64,000 bases of DNA from Mycolicibacterium aromaticivorans JS19b1 = JCM 16368 (GTDB taxonomy: Bacteria > Actinomycetota > Actinomycetes > Mycobacteriales > Mycobacteriaceae), in assembly GCF_000559085.1 (NCBI RefSeq), contig NZ_JALN02000001.1:2914001-2978000 (forward strand), in the 5' to 3' direction. Shown here one piece after another: positions 26,652 through 34,397 of the stretch. How positions within the stretch are numbered: position 1 is the stretch's first letter; each line of letters opens with the position of its first letter. A program made the translations under genes and the position numbers. The notes under the pieces are model-generated. The model saw only the letters and a list, made by a program, of their open reading frames with translations. It was not told where the DNA came from and ran no database searches.

Positions 26652-27557
26652 GTGGGGGTCCCGTCGGCGGATGCGCCGGCGCCGGCGAGGAATGCGCCAG
26701 CGCCCGCTCAGTCGTGGTGGCGCCGGATCGCCACCGTCGGCGTCATTCTCGCCATCTATATCGGGTCGGTGGCGGGCTACTTCTGGATCGACAGTTCGGC
26801 GCACTCGCTGAAGCCCACCAATCTGGACACCGCCAACGAGACCGTTGTCCTGTTGGAGCTCACGGCCATTCATCCGCTCGACAATCGGGTGGACGTCGAA
26901 GTTCTGGTGATACCGCAGAAGGGCTTCCTGGATCCCGAGTTCGGCAACCTCACCACCGACATGGTGGTGCGGCTGTGTCCGTGCATCGAGTTCGGGGAGC
27001 TGACCTTCCCCAAGGGGCAGGTTCCCAAGGTCGCCAAGACATCGCTGTTGGCCACCGGGGACGCCGACAGGTGGCCGTTCGACAGGTACACCACCGACAC
27101 CATCGGCGCCGACGTGTATGTCGGGTCGGGCGATCAGAGGCGTTATGTGCCTGCCCGGGTGGAGGTGAGCGGATCGCTGTACGGCTGGGATGTTCGCAGC
27201 GATCGGACGGGGCCCGCCACCCACTCCGGCGGCGCCGACGACAACGCGACCGTCACGTTCTCCCGATCCCGCGGTCCGCTGGCGCTGATCTTCGGGATCT
27301 GCCTGGTGCTGCTGATGCTGCCTGCGCTGGCGCTGTACGCGGCGATCGAAATGCTGCTGGGCAAGAAGAAATTCCAGCCGCCGTTCTCGACGTGGTTCGC
27401 GGCGATGCTCTTCGCGGTTGTCCCGATCCGCAACGTGCTGCCTGGCGATCCGCCGCCGGGGTCCTGGATCGACGAGGCGCTGGTCTTCTGGGTGTTGGTG
27501 GCGTTGGTCGCGGCGCTGGTCATCTACCTGGTGTCCTGGGCCCGGCACAGCGACTGA
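26652..27557 (+). CDS. DUF4436-like membrane protein
   Basis: A 301-residue protein with an N-terminal transmembrane helix (about 25-45), an extracytoplasmic beta-rich domain of about 150 residues that includes WPFDRYTTDTIGADVYV, and three C-terminal helices (about 212-235, 250-270, 278-298) with the motif VPIRNVLPGDPPPGSWID. A second protein of the same design lies at 48858-49799 (YPFDRYTGRLEVHVYS, IPLRNAVPGNPPIGSIID). The family is of unknown function. The GTG at 26652 follows pckG by 48 bases. Confidence 0.75.
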   Translation: MGVPSADAPAPARNAPAPAQSWWRRIATVGVILAIYIGSVAGYFWIDSSAHSLKPTNLDTANETVVLLELTAIHPLDNRVDVEVLVIPQKGFLDPEFGNLTTDMVVRLCPCIEFGELTFPKGQVPKVAKTSLLATGDADRWPFDRYTTDTIGADVYVGSGDQRRYVPARVEVSGSLYGWDVRSDRTGPATHSGGADDNATVTFSRSRGPLALIFGICLVLLMLPALALYAAIEMLLGKKKFQPPFSTWFAAMLFAVVPIRNVLPGDPPPGSWIDEALVFWVLVALVAALVIYLVSWARHSD

Positions 27558-27609
27558 CTAGCAGCACCTAGTTGACACCCGTCAAGAGGCTCTGTCGTAC
27601 AGTGCTCCC

Positions 27610-29142
27610 ATGCAGATCCGCGAGCATGCGCACGCCACTCCCGACAAGCCGGCAGTCATCCTGTATCCGTCCGGGAAAACGGTCACGTTCGGCGAGATGG
27701 AAGCCCGGGCCAACCAGCTGGCACACCTGTTCCGGCAGGCCGGGCTGCGTGAGGGCGACTCCGTCGCGATCCTCATCGAGAACAACGAGCACTTCCACAC
27801 CGTGTTGTGGGCGGCGCGGCGTTCCGGGCTCTATTACGTGCCGATCAACACGCACCTGACGGCGGCCGAAGCCGCGTACATCATCGACAACAGTGAGGCC
27901 AAAGCCGTCGTCGGCTCGGCCGGGCTGAAGGACACCCTCGCCGGGCTCGCCGCGGAGGTGCCGACGATGCCGCCGCTGCTGATCATCACCGACGGCGAAC
28001 TCGACGGCTGGCGCAGCTACCCGGAATGCGTTGCGGACCAGCCGGTTACGCCGATCGACGACGAGATCGAGGGCGACCTGCTGCAGTACTCGTCGGGAAC
28101 GACGGGGCGGCCCAAGGGAATCAAGCGCGAACTTCCGCACCTGCCGCCCACCGAGGTGCCCGGCATGATGGCCGGACTCATCGGATTCTGGATGAACCCC
28201 GATGCGGTCTACATCAGCCCCGCCCCGCTGTATCACACCGCGCCCTCGGTGTGGTCGATGCAGACGCTCGCGGCGGGAATCACCACTGTGGTGCTGGAGA
28301 AGTTCGACGCGCAGGGCTGCCTCGACGCGATCGCGCGCCATAAGGTCACTCACGGCCAGTTCGTCCCGGTGATGTTCACCCGGATGCTGAAACTGCCTGA
28401 GGATGTTCGCAATTCGTACGACATCTCGAGTCTGCAGCGGGTCATGCACGCGGCCGCGCCCTGCCCGGTCGAGATCAAGAAGCAGATGATCGATTGGTGG
28501 GGTCCGATCGTCGACGAGTACTACGCATCCTCCGAGGCCATCGGGTCGACGTTGATCTTCGCCGAGGACTGGCTGACCCACCCGGGCTCGGTCGGCAAGC
28601 CGATGATGGGCGGACTGCACATCCTCGACGAGGACGGCAACGAGTTGCCGCCCGGCCAGGCGGGGGAGATCTATTTCGAAGGCGGCATGGATTTCGAGTA
28701 CCTCAACGACGCCGAGAAGACCGCCAAGTCGCGCGACAGCCACGGCTGGAAGACGGTCGGCGACATCGGTTATCTGGACGAGGAGGGCTACCTCTACCTC
28801 ACCGATCGCCGGCATCACATGATCATCTCGGGCGGGGTGAACATCTATCCGCAGGAAGCCGAGAACATGCTCGTCACGCACCCGAAGGTGATGGATGCCG
28901 CCGTGTTCGGCGTGCCCGACGAGGAGATGGGCCAAAGCGTCAAGGGTGTGGTCCAGCTGGTCGACTCCGCGGACGCGACGGAGGAATTCGCTGCCGAGCT
29001 GCTGGCGTGGTTGCGTGATCGGCTCTCGCACTACAAGTGTCCGCGGTCGATCTCGTTCGAGTCCGAGCTGCCCCGCACCGACACCGGCAAGCTGTACAAG
29101 CAGGAACTGATCGTCAAGTATTCGCCCGCGCCCACCGGCTAG
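27610..29142 (+). CDS. fadD4: Acyl-CoA synthetase FadD4
   Basis: A 510-residue member of the AMP-forming ANL family that activates carboxylic acids to acyl-CoA or acyl-AMP. The phosphate-binding loop is LLQYSSGTTGRPKGIKREL (about 157-175), the adenine-binding motif YYASSEAIGSTLI, the hinge and core motif DRRHHMIISGGVNIYPQEAE, and the catalytic Lys is in RTDTGKLYKQEL near the end. The sequence tracks M. tuberculosis FadD4 closely and it sits before a fadE3 homologue as in that species. The next gene starts directly after its stop. Confidence 0.92.
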   Translation: MQIREHAHATPDKPAVILYPSGKTVTFGEMEARANQLAHLFRQAGLREGDSVAILIENNEHFHTVLWAARRSGLYYVPINTHLTAAEAAYIIDNSEAKAVVGSAGLKDTLAGLAAEVPTMPPLLIITDGELDGWRSYPECVADQPVTPIDDEIEGDLLQYSSGTTGRPKGIKRELPHLPPTEVPGMMAGLIGFWMNPDAVYISPAPLYHTAPSVWSMQTLAAGITTVVLEKFDAQGCLDAIARHKVTHGQFVPVMFTRMLKLPEDVRNSYDISSLQRVMHAAAPCPVEIKKQMIDWWGPIVDEYYASSEAIGSTLIFAEDWLTHPGSVGKPMMGGLHILDEDGNELPPGQAGEIYFEGGMDFEYLNDAEKTAKSRDSHGWKTVGDIGYLDEEGYLYLTDRRHHMIISGGVNIYPQEAENMLVTHPKVMDAAVFGVPDEEMGQSVKGVVQLVDSADATEEFAAELLAWLRDRLSHYKCPRSISFESELPRTDTGKLYKQELIVKYSPAPTG

Positions 29143-30081
29143 ATGCATCTCGTCGACCTGTCCGACCCGCCGCCGCTCGGGATCACCGGTCCGTCGGGCG
29201 TCGTCGTTGCGGTCGGCGAGCCGTCGACGCCGGAGGGCGAATTCTGGCTGGACACAGCCACCTTCGCCCTGACCGACAGGGAACACGAAGACCGCCGCTT
29301 CGTCGCGGTGGAGTCGGTGAGCGACACCGTGGCCCTACTGCGGGATCGTTGCCTGCACTGGCCGCACGCCAGCGCCGTCTGCGACGACGTGTTGCGGTCG
29401 GTCGACGTGACCGGCCCGGCGCTCCCCGGGATCATCACCGAGTCGCTGGCGTACTCGACGTTGCAGTCCGGGCCGGAGTTCGCCCGCTGGCGTGACTCGC
29501 GCGGTCCGGCGTCGTTGCCCGACATCGCCGACCCGGTGCTCGCCGAGCGTGACGGCGGCACGCTGCGCATCCGGTTCAACCGCCCGCAGCGTCATAACGC
29601 GTTCAGCACCGACGCCCGAGCACTGTTGTTGGAGGCGCTGACCGTCGCGCTGCTCGACGACACCGTGACCGTGCTGGTGCTCAGTGGCAATGGCGCATCC
29701 TTCTGCAGCGGTGGGGATCTCGGCGAGTTCGGCACCTTCGCCGACCCGGCTTCGGCGCATCTGGCGCGGACCCGGCACAGCCCGGCGTTGGCGCTCGACG
29801 AGCTGAGCCGGCGCCTCGGCCGGGCCTGCCGGGCCGACATCCACGGTCGCGTTCTCGGCAGCGGACTGGAGATGGCGTCGTTCTGCGGCTGGGTGAGCTG
29901 CCACCCCCACGCGGTGCTGGGGTTGCCGGAACTGACACTCGGCCTGATCCCCGGCGCCGGTGGAACCGTCAGCATCACCCGGCGGATCGGGCGTTGGCGC
30001 ACAGCCTATTTGGTGCTGTCCGGCCGGACCATCGATCCGGCTACCGCGCTGGCGTGGGGCCTGGTCGACGAGGTCGCCTAG
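29143..30081 (+). CDS. Divergent enoyl-CoA hydratase/isomerase
   Basis: A 312-residue crotonase-fold protein with an extra N-terminal domain of about 125 residues. The fold proper begins at LRIRFNRPQRHNAFST. The oxyanion-hole loops are FCSGGDLGEFG and ADIHGRVLGSGLEMASFCGW, and the second catalytic region reads LPELTLGLIPGAGGTVSITRRIG. The Glu in PELTLG and the acidic residue of the first helix are in place, so activity is likely. It begins with an ATG touching the fadD4 stop, so it is co-translated with it. Substrate unknown; probably the hydration step after activation by FadD4. Confidence 0.85.
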   Translation: MHLVDLSDPPPLGITGPSGVVVAVGEPSTPEGEFWLDTATFALTDREHEDRRFVAVESVSDTVALLRDRCLHWPHASAVCDDVLRSVDVTGPALPGIITESLAYSTLQSGPEFARWRDSRGPASLPDIADPVLAERDGGTLRIRFNRPQRHNAFSTDARALLLEALTVALLDDTVTVLVLSGNGASFCSGGDLGEFGTFADPASAHLARTRHSPALALDELSRRLGRACRADIHGRVLGSGLEMASFCGWVSCHPHAVLGLPELTLGLIPGAGGTVSITRRIGRWRTAYLVLSGRTIDPATALAWGLVDEVA

Positions 30082-30833
30082 CTGGAGCGGCGCAGCGTGA
30101 CCCGGTAGGTGTACTGCTCGGGCAGGAAGTGGCTGACCGACAGCTCCACCGGGGTGCCGGTGGTGTCGGAGTACAGCCGGTCCACCCGCAGCATCGGGTG
30201 GTCTCGCTCGCAGCCGAGCGCCTCGGCGACCAGCTCGTCGGCGGTTGCGACCGTGATCGACTGGGCTGCTTCGGCTATCGGCTGATCCAGGTGCGGTTCC
30301 AGGACGCCGATCACGGTGTTGGTGCCGACCGCGCCGTCTGCCAACTCCGGGGAGTCGAACACCAGCCGGGCGATGTGCTCCGGTAGGTGCACCGTGGTCA
30401 CCACGAACGGAACCCCGTCGATATCCCCGGGTCGCTGCGCTCCTGCCCGCCGGTCATGGACACGCCTGAACACCACGGTGTACACCACGTCGTGCTCCAG
30501 CCGCAGTCGGCTGGCCGCCGTCACGTCGACACGTCGCGAAAGGCCCTGCAGCACTTCCATGCTGGTGTCTTCGGACAGGCTCATCAAGTCCTCGATCGAA
30601 CCGAGCTGCCGCAGATACCCGCGGTTGGCGTACGTGCCGCGGCCGGGCACCCGGTACACCACGCCTTCGGCCACCAGATCCTGGAACGCCCGGCGGACCG
30701 TCTGCCGGGACAGCCCGTGCTCGGCGACCAGCTCCGATTCGGTCGGCAACCGCACGCCGTCGGGGTAGGCCCCGGCCGCGATCTCATCGCGGAGTCGCTG
30801 CCGCAGAACCTGATACGCGGGTTCAGGCTTCAT
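30078..30833 (-). CDS. GntR-family regulator with UTRA domain, carrying the dispersed element
   Basis: A 251-residue HutC-type regulator. The winged helix spans about 8-72 (LPTESELVAEHGLSRQTVRRAFQDLVAEGVV, RVPGRGTYA) and the UTRA ligand domain about 92-245. Within UTRA, between FRRVH and GVPFVVTTVHLPEHIA, there is an insertion of about a dozen residues (DRRAGAQRPGDI) encoded by a copy of the dispersed element, read in a different frame from the other copies. It sits in what should be a loop of the ligand domain, so the protein may still fold. It converges on the enoyl-CoA hydratase with a four-base overlap and lies just after fadE3, so it may control these fatty acid genes. Confidence 0.87.
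   Translation of the reverse strand: MKPEPAYQVLRQRLRDEIAAGAYPDGVRLPTESELVAEHGLSRQTVRRAFQDLVAEGVVYRVPGRGTYANRGYLRQLGSIEDLMSLSEDTSMEVLQGLSRRVDVTAASRLRLEHDVVYTVVFRRVHDRRAGAQRPGDIDGVPFVVTTVHLPEHIARLVFDSPELADGAVGTNTVIGVLEPHLDQPIAEAAQSITVATADELVAEALGCERDHPMLRVDRLYSDTTGTPVELSVSHFLPEQYTYRVTLRRSS
30421..30453 (-). repeat. Dispersed element, copy in gntR in a shifted frame
   Basis: The core GGGTCGCTGCGCTCCTGCCC on the plus strand equals the other copies except for one extra G in the CCCCGG run (CCCCGGG). The gntR reading frame passes through it as RRAGAQRPG rather than GGQERSDRG. Confidence 0.85.
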
Positions 30834-30840
30834 GTCGGTA

Positions 30841-31998
30841 TCAGATGCCTCCGCGCGCGACGAGCTGCCCGGCGATCACATTGCGCTGGATCTCATTGGT
30901 GCCCTCACCGACGATCATCAGCGGCGCGTCCCGGAAGTACCGTTCGACGTCGTACTCGGTTGAGTAGCCGTAGCCGCCGTGGATACGCACGGCGTTCAGC
31001 GCGATCTCCATCGCCACCTCGGAGGCGAACAACTTCGCCATCCCGGCCTCCATGTCGCAACGTTCCCCGCTGTCGTAGCGTTCGGCGGCGTAGCGGGTGA
31101 GCTGGCGTGCGGCGGTCAGCTTGGTGGCCATGTCGGCCAGGTAGTTGCCCACAGACTGGTGCTTCCAGATCGGCTGGCCGAAGCTCTCCCGGTCCTGGGC
31201 GTAGGCCAGCGCGTCCTCCAAAGCCGCCGTCGCCACGCCGAGGGCGCGGGACGCGACCTGAATACGGCCGGTCTCAAGGCCTTTCATCATCTGGCTGAAA
31301 CCGCGTCCGGGCGCACCACCCAGGATCGCCGAGGCCGGCACCCGGCAGTCGTCGAAGGCCAGCTCGCAGGACTCCACGCCCTTGTAGCCGAGCTTGGGCA
31401 GGTCGCGTGAGATCGTCAGCCCGGCTGTGGGCGACTCGACGAGCACCACCGAGATGCCCTTGTGGCGCGGCGTGGCCTGCGGATCGGTCTTGCACAACAG
31501 TGCGATCAGACCCGACCGGCGGGCGTTGGAGATCCACGTCTTGGCTCCGTTGATCACCAGTTCGTCGCCGTCGGCGCGGGCGACGCACGCCATGTTCTGC
31601 AGATCCGAACCGCCGCCCGGCTCGGTCAGCGCCATCGTCGCGCGTACGTCGCCAGTGGCCATCCTCGGCAGGTAGTTCTGCTTCTGCTCCTCGGTCCCGA
31701 AGATCTCCAGCAGCTTGGCCACCACGGTGTGCCCGCCCATCGCGCCGGCCAGGCTCATCCAGCCGCGGGCGAGTTCCTGGGTGACCTCGACGTAGCAGGG
31801 CATCGACACCGGGGTGCCGCCGTACTGCTCGCTGATCGCCAGGCCGTAGATCCCGATCTGCTTCATCTGCTCGATCCACGCCTCGGGGTAGGTGTTGGCG
31901 TGCTCGACCTCACGGACGGAAGGTTTGACGTCGCGGTCGATGAATGCCCGCACCGTCTCCACCAGCATGGTCTCTTCGTCGTTGAGTGCAGTGCCCAC
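30841..31998 (-). CDS. fadE3: Acyl-CoA dehydrogenase FadE3
   Basis: A 385-residue FAD enzyme that introduces the 2,3-double bond in acyl-CoA. The N-terminal helical domain, the middle beta domain with MALTEPGGGSDL and TWISNARRSG, and the C-terminal helical domain with FGQPIWKHQSVGNYLADM and IHGGYGYSTEYDVERYFRDA are all present. The Glu in VGEGTNEIQRNVIA is in the usual region. The GTG at 31998 is preceded by GGAGCGG; the frame upstream to 32193 runs into the divergent hydratase gene. Position before an Rv0216 homologue matches M. tuberculosis fadE3. Confidence 0.93.
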   Translation of the reverse strand: MGTALNDEETMLVETVRAFIDRDVKPSVREVEHANTYPEAWIEQMKQIGIYGLAISEQYGGTPVSMPCYVEVTQELARGWMSLAGAMGGHTVVAKLLEIFGTEEQKQNYLPRMATGDVRATMALTEPGGGSDLQNMACVARADGDELVINGAKTWISNARRSGLIALLCKTDPQATPRHKGISVVLVESPTAGLTISRDLPKLGYKGVESCELAFDDCRVPASAILGGAPGRGFSQMMKGLETGRIQVASRALGVATAALEDALAYAQDRESFGQPIWKHQSVGNYLADMATKLTAARQLTRYAAERYDSGERCDMEAGMAKLFASEVAMEIALNAVRIHGGYGYSTEYDVERYFRDAPLMIVGEGTNEIQRNVIAGQLVARGGI

Positions 31999-32024
31999 GT
32001 AGTCCGCTCCAAGAAGTCGTGAAA

Positions 32025-32096
32025 TGTACGGCCATATTGACACGACACGTGTAGAAGCACCAGGATGAGCGACTGTGACTTTGTACGGCCATATTG
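32025..32096. repeat. 15-bp direct repeat across the fadE3/Rv0216-like divergent promoter
   Basis: TGTACGGCCATATTG occurs at 32025-32039 and again at 32082-32096, 57 bases apart. The second copy covers codons 3 to 7 of the hydratase gene, the first lies about 27 bases upstream of the fadE3 start. The core TACGGCCATA is nearly palindromic. An 8-base palindrome ACACGTGT (32045-32052) lies between the copies. Confidence 0.7.
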
Positions 32097-33088
32097 GCGG
32101 GGGCGAGTCGGGCGGACCGTATTTCGACGACCTGGTCGTCGGCCAGGTCTTCGACTGGGCGCCGTCGATGACGCTGACCTCCGGCGCCGCCACCGGCCAT
32201 CAGGCGATCGTCGGCGATCGGCTCCGGTTGTCCCTGGACGCCGGACTGGCGCACGCAGTGGTGGGTAGCACGGCTGAGCTGGCCCATCCGGCGCTGGTGT
32301 GTGACGTCGCGATCGGGCAGAGCACGCTGGCCACCCAGCGGGTCAAGGCCAACCTGTTCTACCGGGGGCTCACGTTCTACCGCTATCCGGTCATCGGCGA
32401 CACCATCTTCACGCGGACCGAGGTGGTCGGGCTGCGGCAGAACAGTGCCAAGTCCGGACGGGCGCCGACGGGCCTGGCGGCGTTGCGGATGACCACCATC
32501 GATCAGGTCGGCCGACTGGTTCTGGACTTCTACCGGTGCGCGATGCTGCCGATGAGCCCCGGCGCGCCGGACACCGGGCACGCTGACGACCTGTCGGTGA
32601 TCGGCGCCGAGTTGCCCGCGCCGCCGCAGCCGACAGCCGACTGGAACGCGGTGGCGTTCCGCGAGCGGGTTCCCGGCCCGCACTTCTACCCCGACATGGC
32701 CGGTTCGGTTCTGCGCAGCACCGGCGACGTGGTGAGCTCCGCGCCGGAGCTGGCCCGGCTGACCCTGAACATCGCTGCCACCCATCATGATTCGCGGGTG
32801 GGCGGCCAGCGCCTGGTGTACGGCGGGCACACCATCGGGCTGGCGTTGGCCCAGGCCGGTCAGCTGCTGCCGAATCTCGCGACGGTGCTGGGGTGGGCGT
32901 CGTGCGACCACACCGGTCCCGTGCACGAGGGCGACACGCTGTACAGCGACCTGCACATCGAGGCGGCCCATCCGTTGCCCGGAGACCGGGGCGGGGTGCT
33001 CACCCTGCGTTCGGTGGTCTATGCCGTCGCCGACGAAGGTGACGACCGGCAGGTGCTGGACTGGCGGTTCACCGCCCTGCATTTCTGA
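32075..33088 (+). CDS. Double hotdog MaoC-like hydratase, Rv0216-like
   Basis: A 337-residue protein with two hotdog domains. The sequence YGHIGGGESGGPYFDDL at the N terminus and the central motif LAHPALVCDVAIGQSTLATQRVKANLFYRG follow Rv0216, whose crystal structure shows a double hotdog fold related to (R)-hydratases and whose substrate is unproven. In the second domain NIAATHHDSRVGGQRLVYGGHT resembles the hydratase-2 active-site loop with Asp and His in altered spacing. The GTG at 32075 gives the best fit to the family N terminus. Divergent from fadE3. Confidence 0.87.
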   Translation: MTLYGHIGGGESGGPYFDDLVVGQVFDWAPSMTLTSGAATGHQAIVGDRLRLSLDAGLAHAVVGSTAELAHPALVCDVAIGQSTLATQRVKANLFYRGLTFYRYPVIGDTIFTRTEVVGLRQNSAKSGRAPTGLAALRMTTIDQVGRLVLDFYRCAMLPMSPGAPDTGHADDLSVIGAELPAPPQPTADWNAVAFRERVPGPHFYPDMAGSVLRSTGDVVSSAPELARLTLNIAATHHDSRVGGQRLVYGGHTIGLALAQAGQLLPNLATVLGWASCDHTGPVHEGDTLYSDLHIEAAHPLPGDRGGVLTLRSVVYAVADEGDDRQVLDWRFTALHF

Positions 33089-33218
33089 TCCGAGAGACAA
33101 AACCCGAACGCAGTCCCGGCCGTCACCTGTCCGCTTCGTCGATCTCGATACCGATATCGATCCGGATGTTGTCGCAGGATCTCTGCGGGGGCCCTCCGGC
33201 GCGCGCGACAATGGTCGG

Positions 33219-34397
33219 GTGAACGACGCCGGCGCCGACTGGGCCAACAGTGGCCTGGCCTGGTTGACCGGCCGGTCCGACGGTCCGCCGGACCACTCCC
33301 GGGCGGCAATGCTGACCCGGGTCGACGCCGTCGCTGCCGAGCTGACTCATCTCCTGGGCATCCCGGTCGATGTCGCCACCATCCTCACCGGACGGGCCGC
33401 TCTGCTCGGCCTGCATCGCAACGGCCGCGTCTCGGCCGGCGGGGCAACCCACCTCATGCCGACCCTGGACGGCTGGTGGGCCCTGACCCTGTCGCGCGCC
33501 GACGACATCGAGGCCGTCCCCGCTCTCGTTGAAGCCGACTCGGTGCCCGACCCGTGGCCCGCGGTCGAGGAGTGGGCCGCCTGTCGTCGCGGCGACGAGG
33601 TTCTCGACCGGGCCACTTTGCTGGACCTGCCCGCCGCCCGCCTCGGCGAGACGACGCCGGCGCCGCCGGTGGTGCGAACTTCGGGGCCGCGCACCGGACC
33701 CCGCACGGCACAAGGCCTATTGGTCGCCGACCTGTCGTCGATGTGGGCTGGCCCGCTGTGTGGTCGGCTCCTCGCGACGGCGGGGGCCACCGTTGTGAAG
33801 GTGGAGAGTCCGGGCCGCCCCGACGGCACCCGGTCCGGCAACGCGGCCTTCTTTGATTGGATGAATCACGGAAAGCTCTCCTATGCTGTCGATTTCGACA
33901 GCGGGAGCCTGCGCCCACTGCTGGCGGCCGCGGACGTCGTGATTGAAGGCTCACGGCCCGGTGTGCTGCAGCGGCGGGGCCTGAGCTCCGAGTCACTGCC
34001 CGGCCCGGCGGGCCAGGTCTGGCTTCGCATCACCGGTCATGGGTCGCGGTCGCAGCGCCCCGCCTTCGGTGACGACGCGGCCGTCGCGGGCGGACTGGTC
34101 GGCACCAGCCCGAACGACCCGGTGTTCTGCGCCGACGCCGTCGCCGACCCGCTGACCGGTCTGGAAGCCGCACTGGCCGTAGCCCGTTCGCTGCGCCGTG
34201 GTGGCGGTGAGACCCTCGACATCGCGATGGCTGCCGTCGCGGCCACATACGCGGCCTTGTCCACCGGGCCGTCGCTGTCACCGATCCAGGTGCGGCAGCC
34301 TCATGCTCCGCCGCCCAGCCCGCCGGCATCGGCGCTGGGCGCAGACAGCGCCGCGGTGGAAGCACTTGTCCAGCAGCGGAACTCGGTGCCATGCTGA
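33219..34397 (+). CDS. CoA transferase family III (CaiB/BaiF-type), rearranged
   Basis: A 392-residue protein. The typical N-terminal core of the family, LLVADLSSMWAGPLCGRLLATAGATVVKVE, appears only at about residue 165 instead of at the start, and continues through the region ADAVADPLTGLEAALAVARSL where the catalytic Asp is expected. The first 160 residues contain THLMPTLDGWWALTL, which looks like the C-terminal half of a CaiB domain, so the two halves seem to be in swapped order. The GTG at 33219 follows 130 bases without a gene after the hydratase. It overlaps the next start by seven bases. Probably transfers CoA between carboxylic acids in the surrounding lipid pathway. Confidence 0.78.
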   Translation: MNDAGADWANSGLAWLTGRSDGPPDHSRAAMLTRVDAVAAELTHLLGIPVDVATILTGRAALLGLHRNGRVSAGGATHLMPTLDGWWALTLSRADDIEAVPALVEADSVPDPWPAVEEWAACRRGDEVLDRATLLDLPAARLGETTPAPPVVRTSGPRTGPRTAQGLLVADLSSMWAGPLCGRLLATAGATVVKVESPGRPDGTRSGNAAFFDWMNHGKLSYAVDFDSGSLRPLLAAADVVIEGSRPGVLQRRGLSSESLPGPAGQVWLRITGHGSRSQRPAFGDDAAVAGGLVGTSPNDPVFCADAVADPLTGLEAALAVARSLRRGGGETLDIAMAAVAATYAALSTGPSLSPIQVRQPHAPPPSPPASALGADSAAVEALVQQRNSVPC

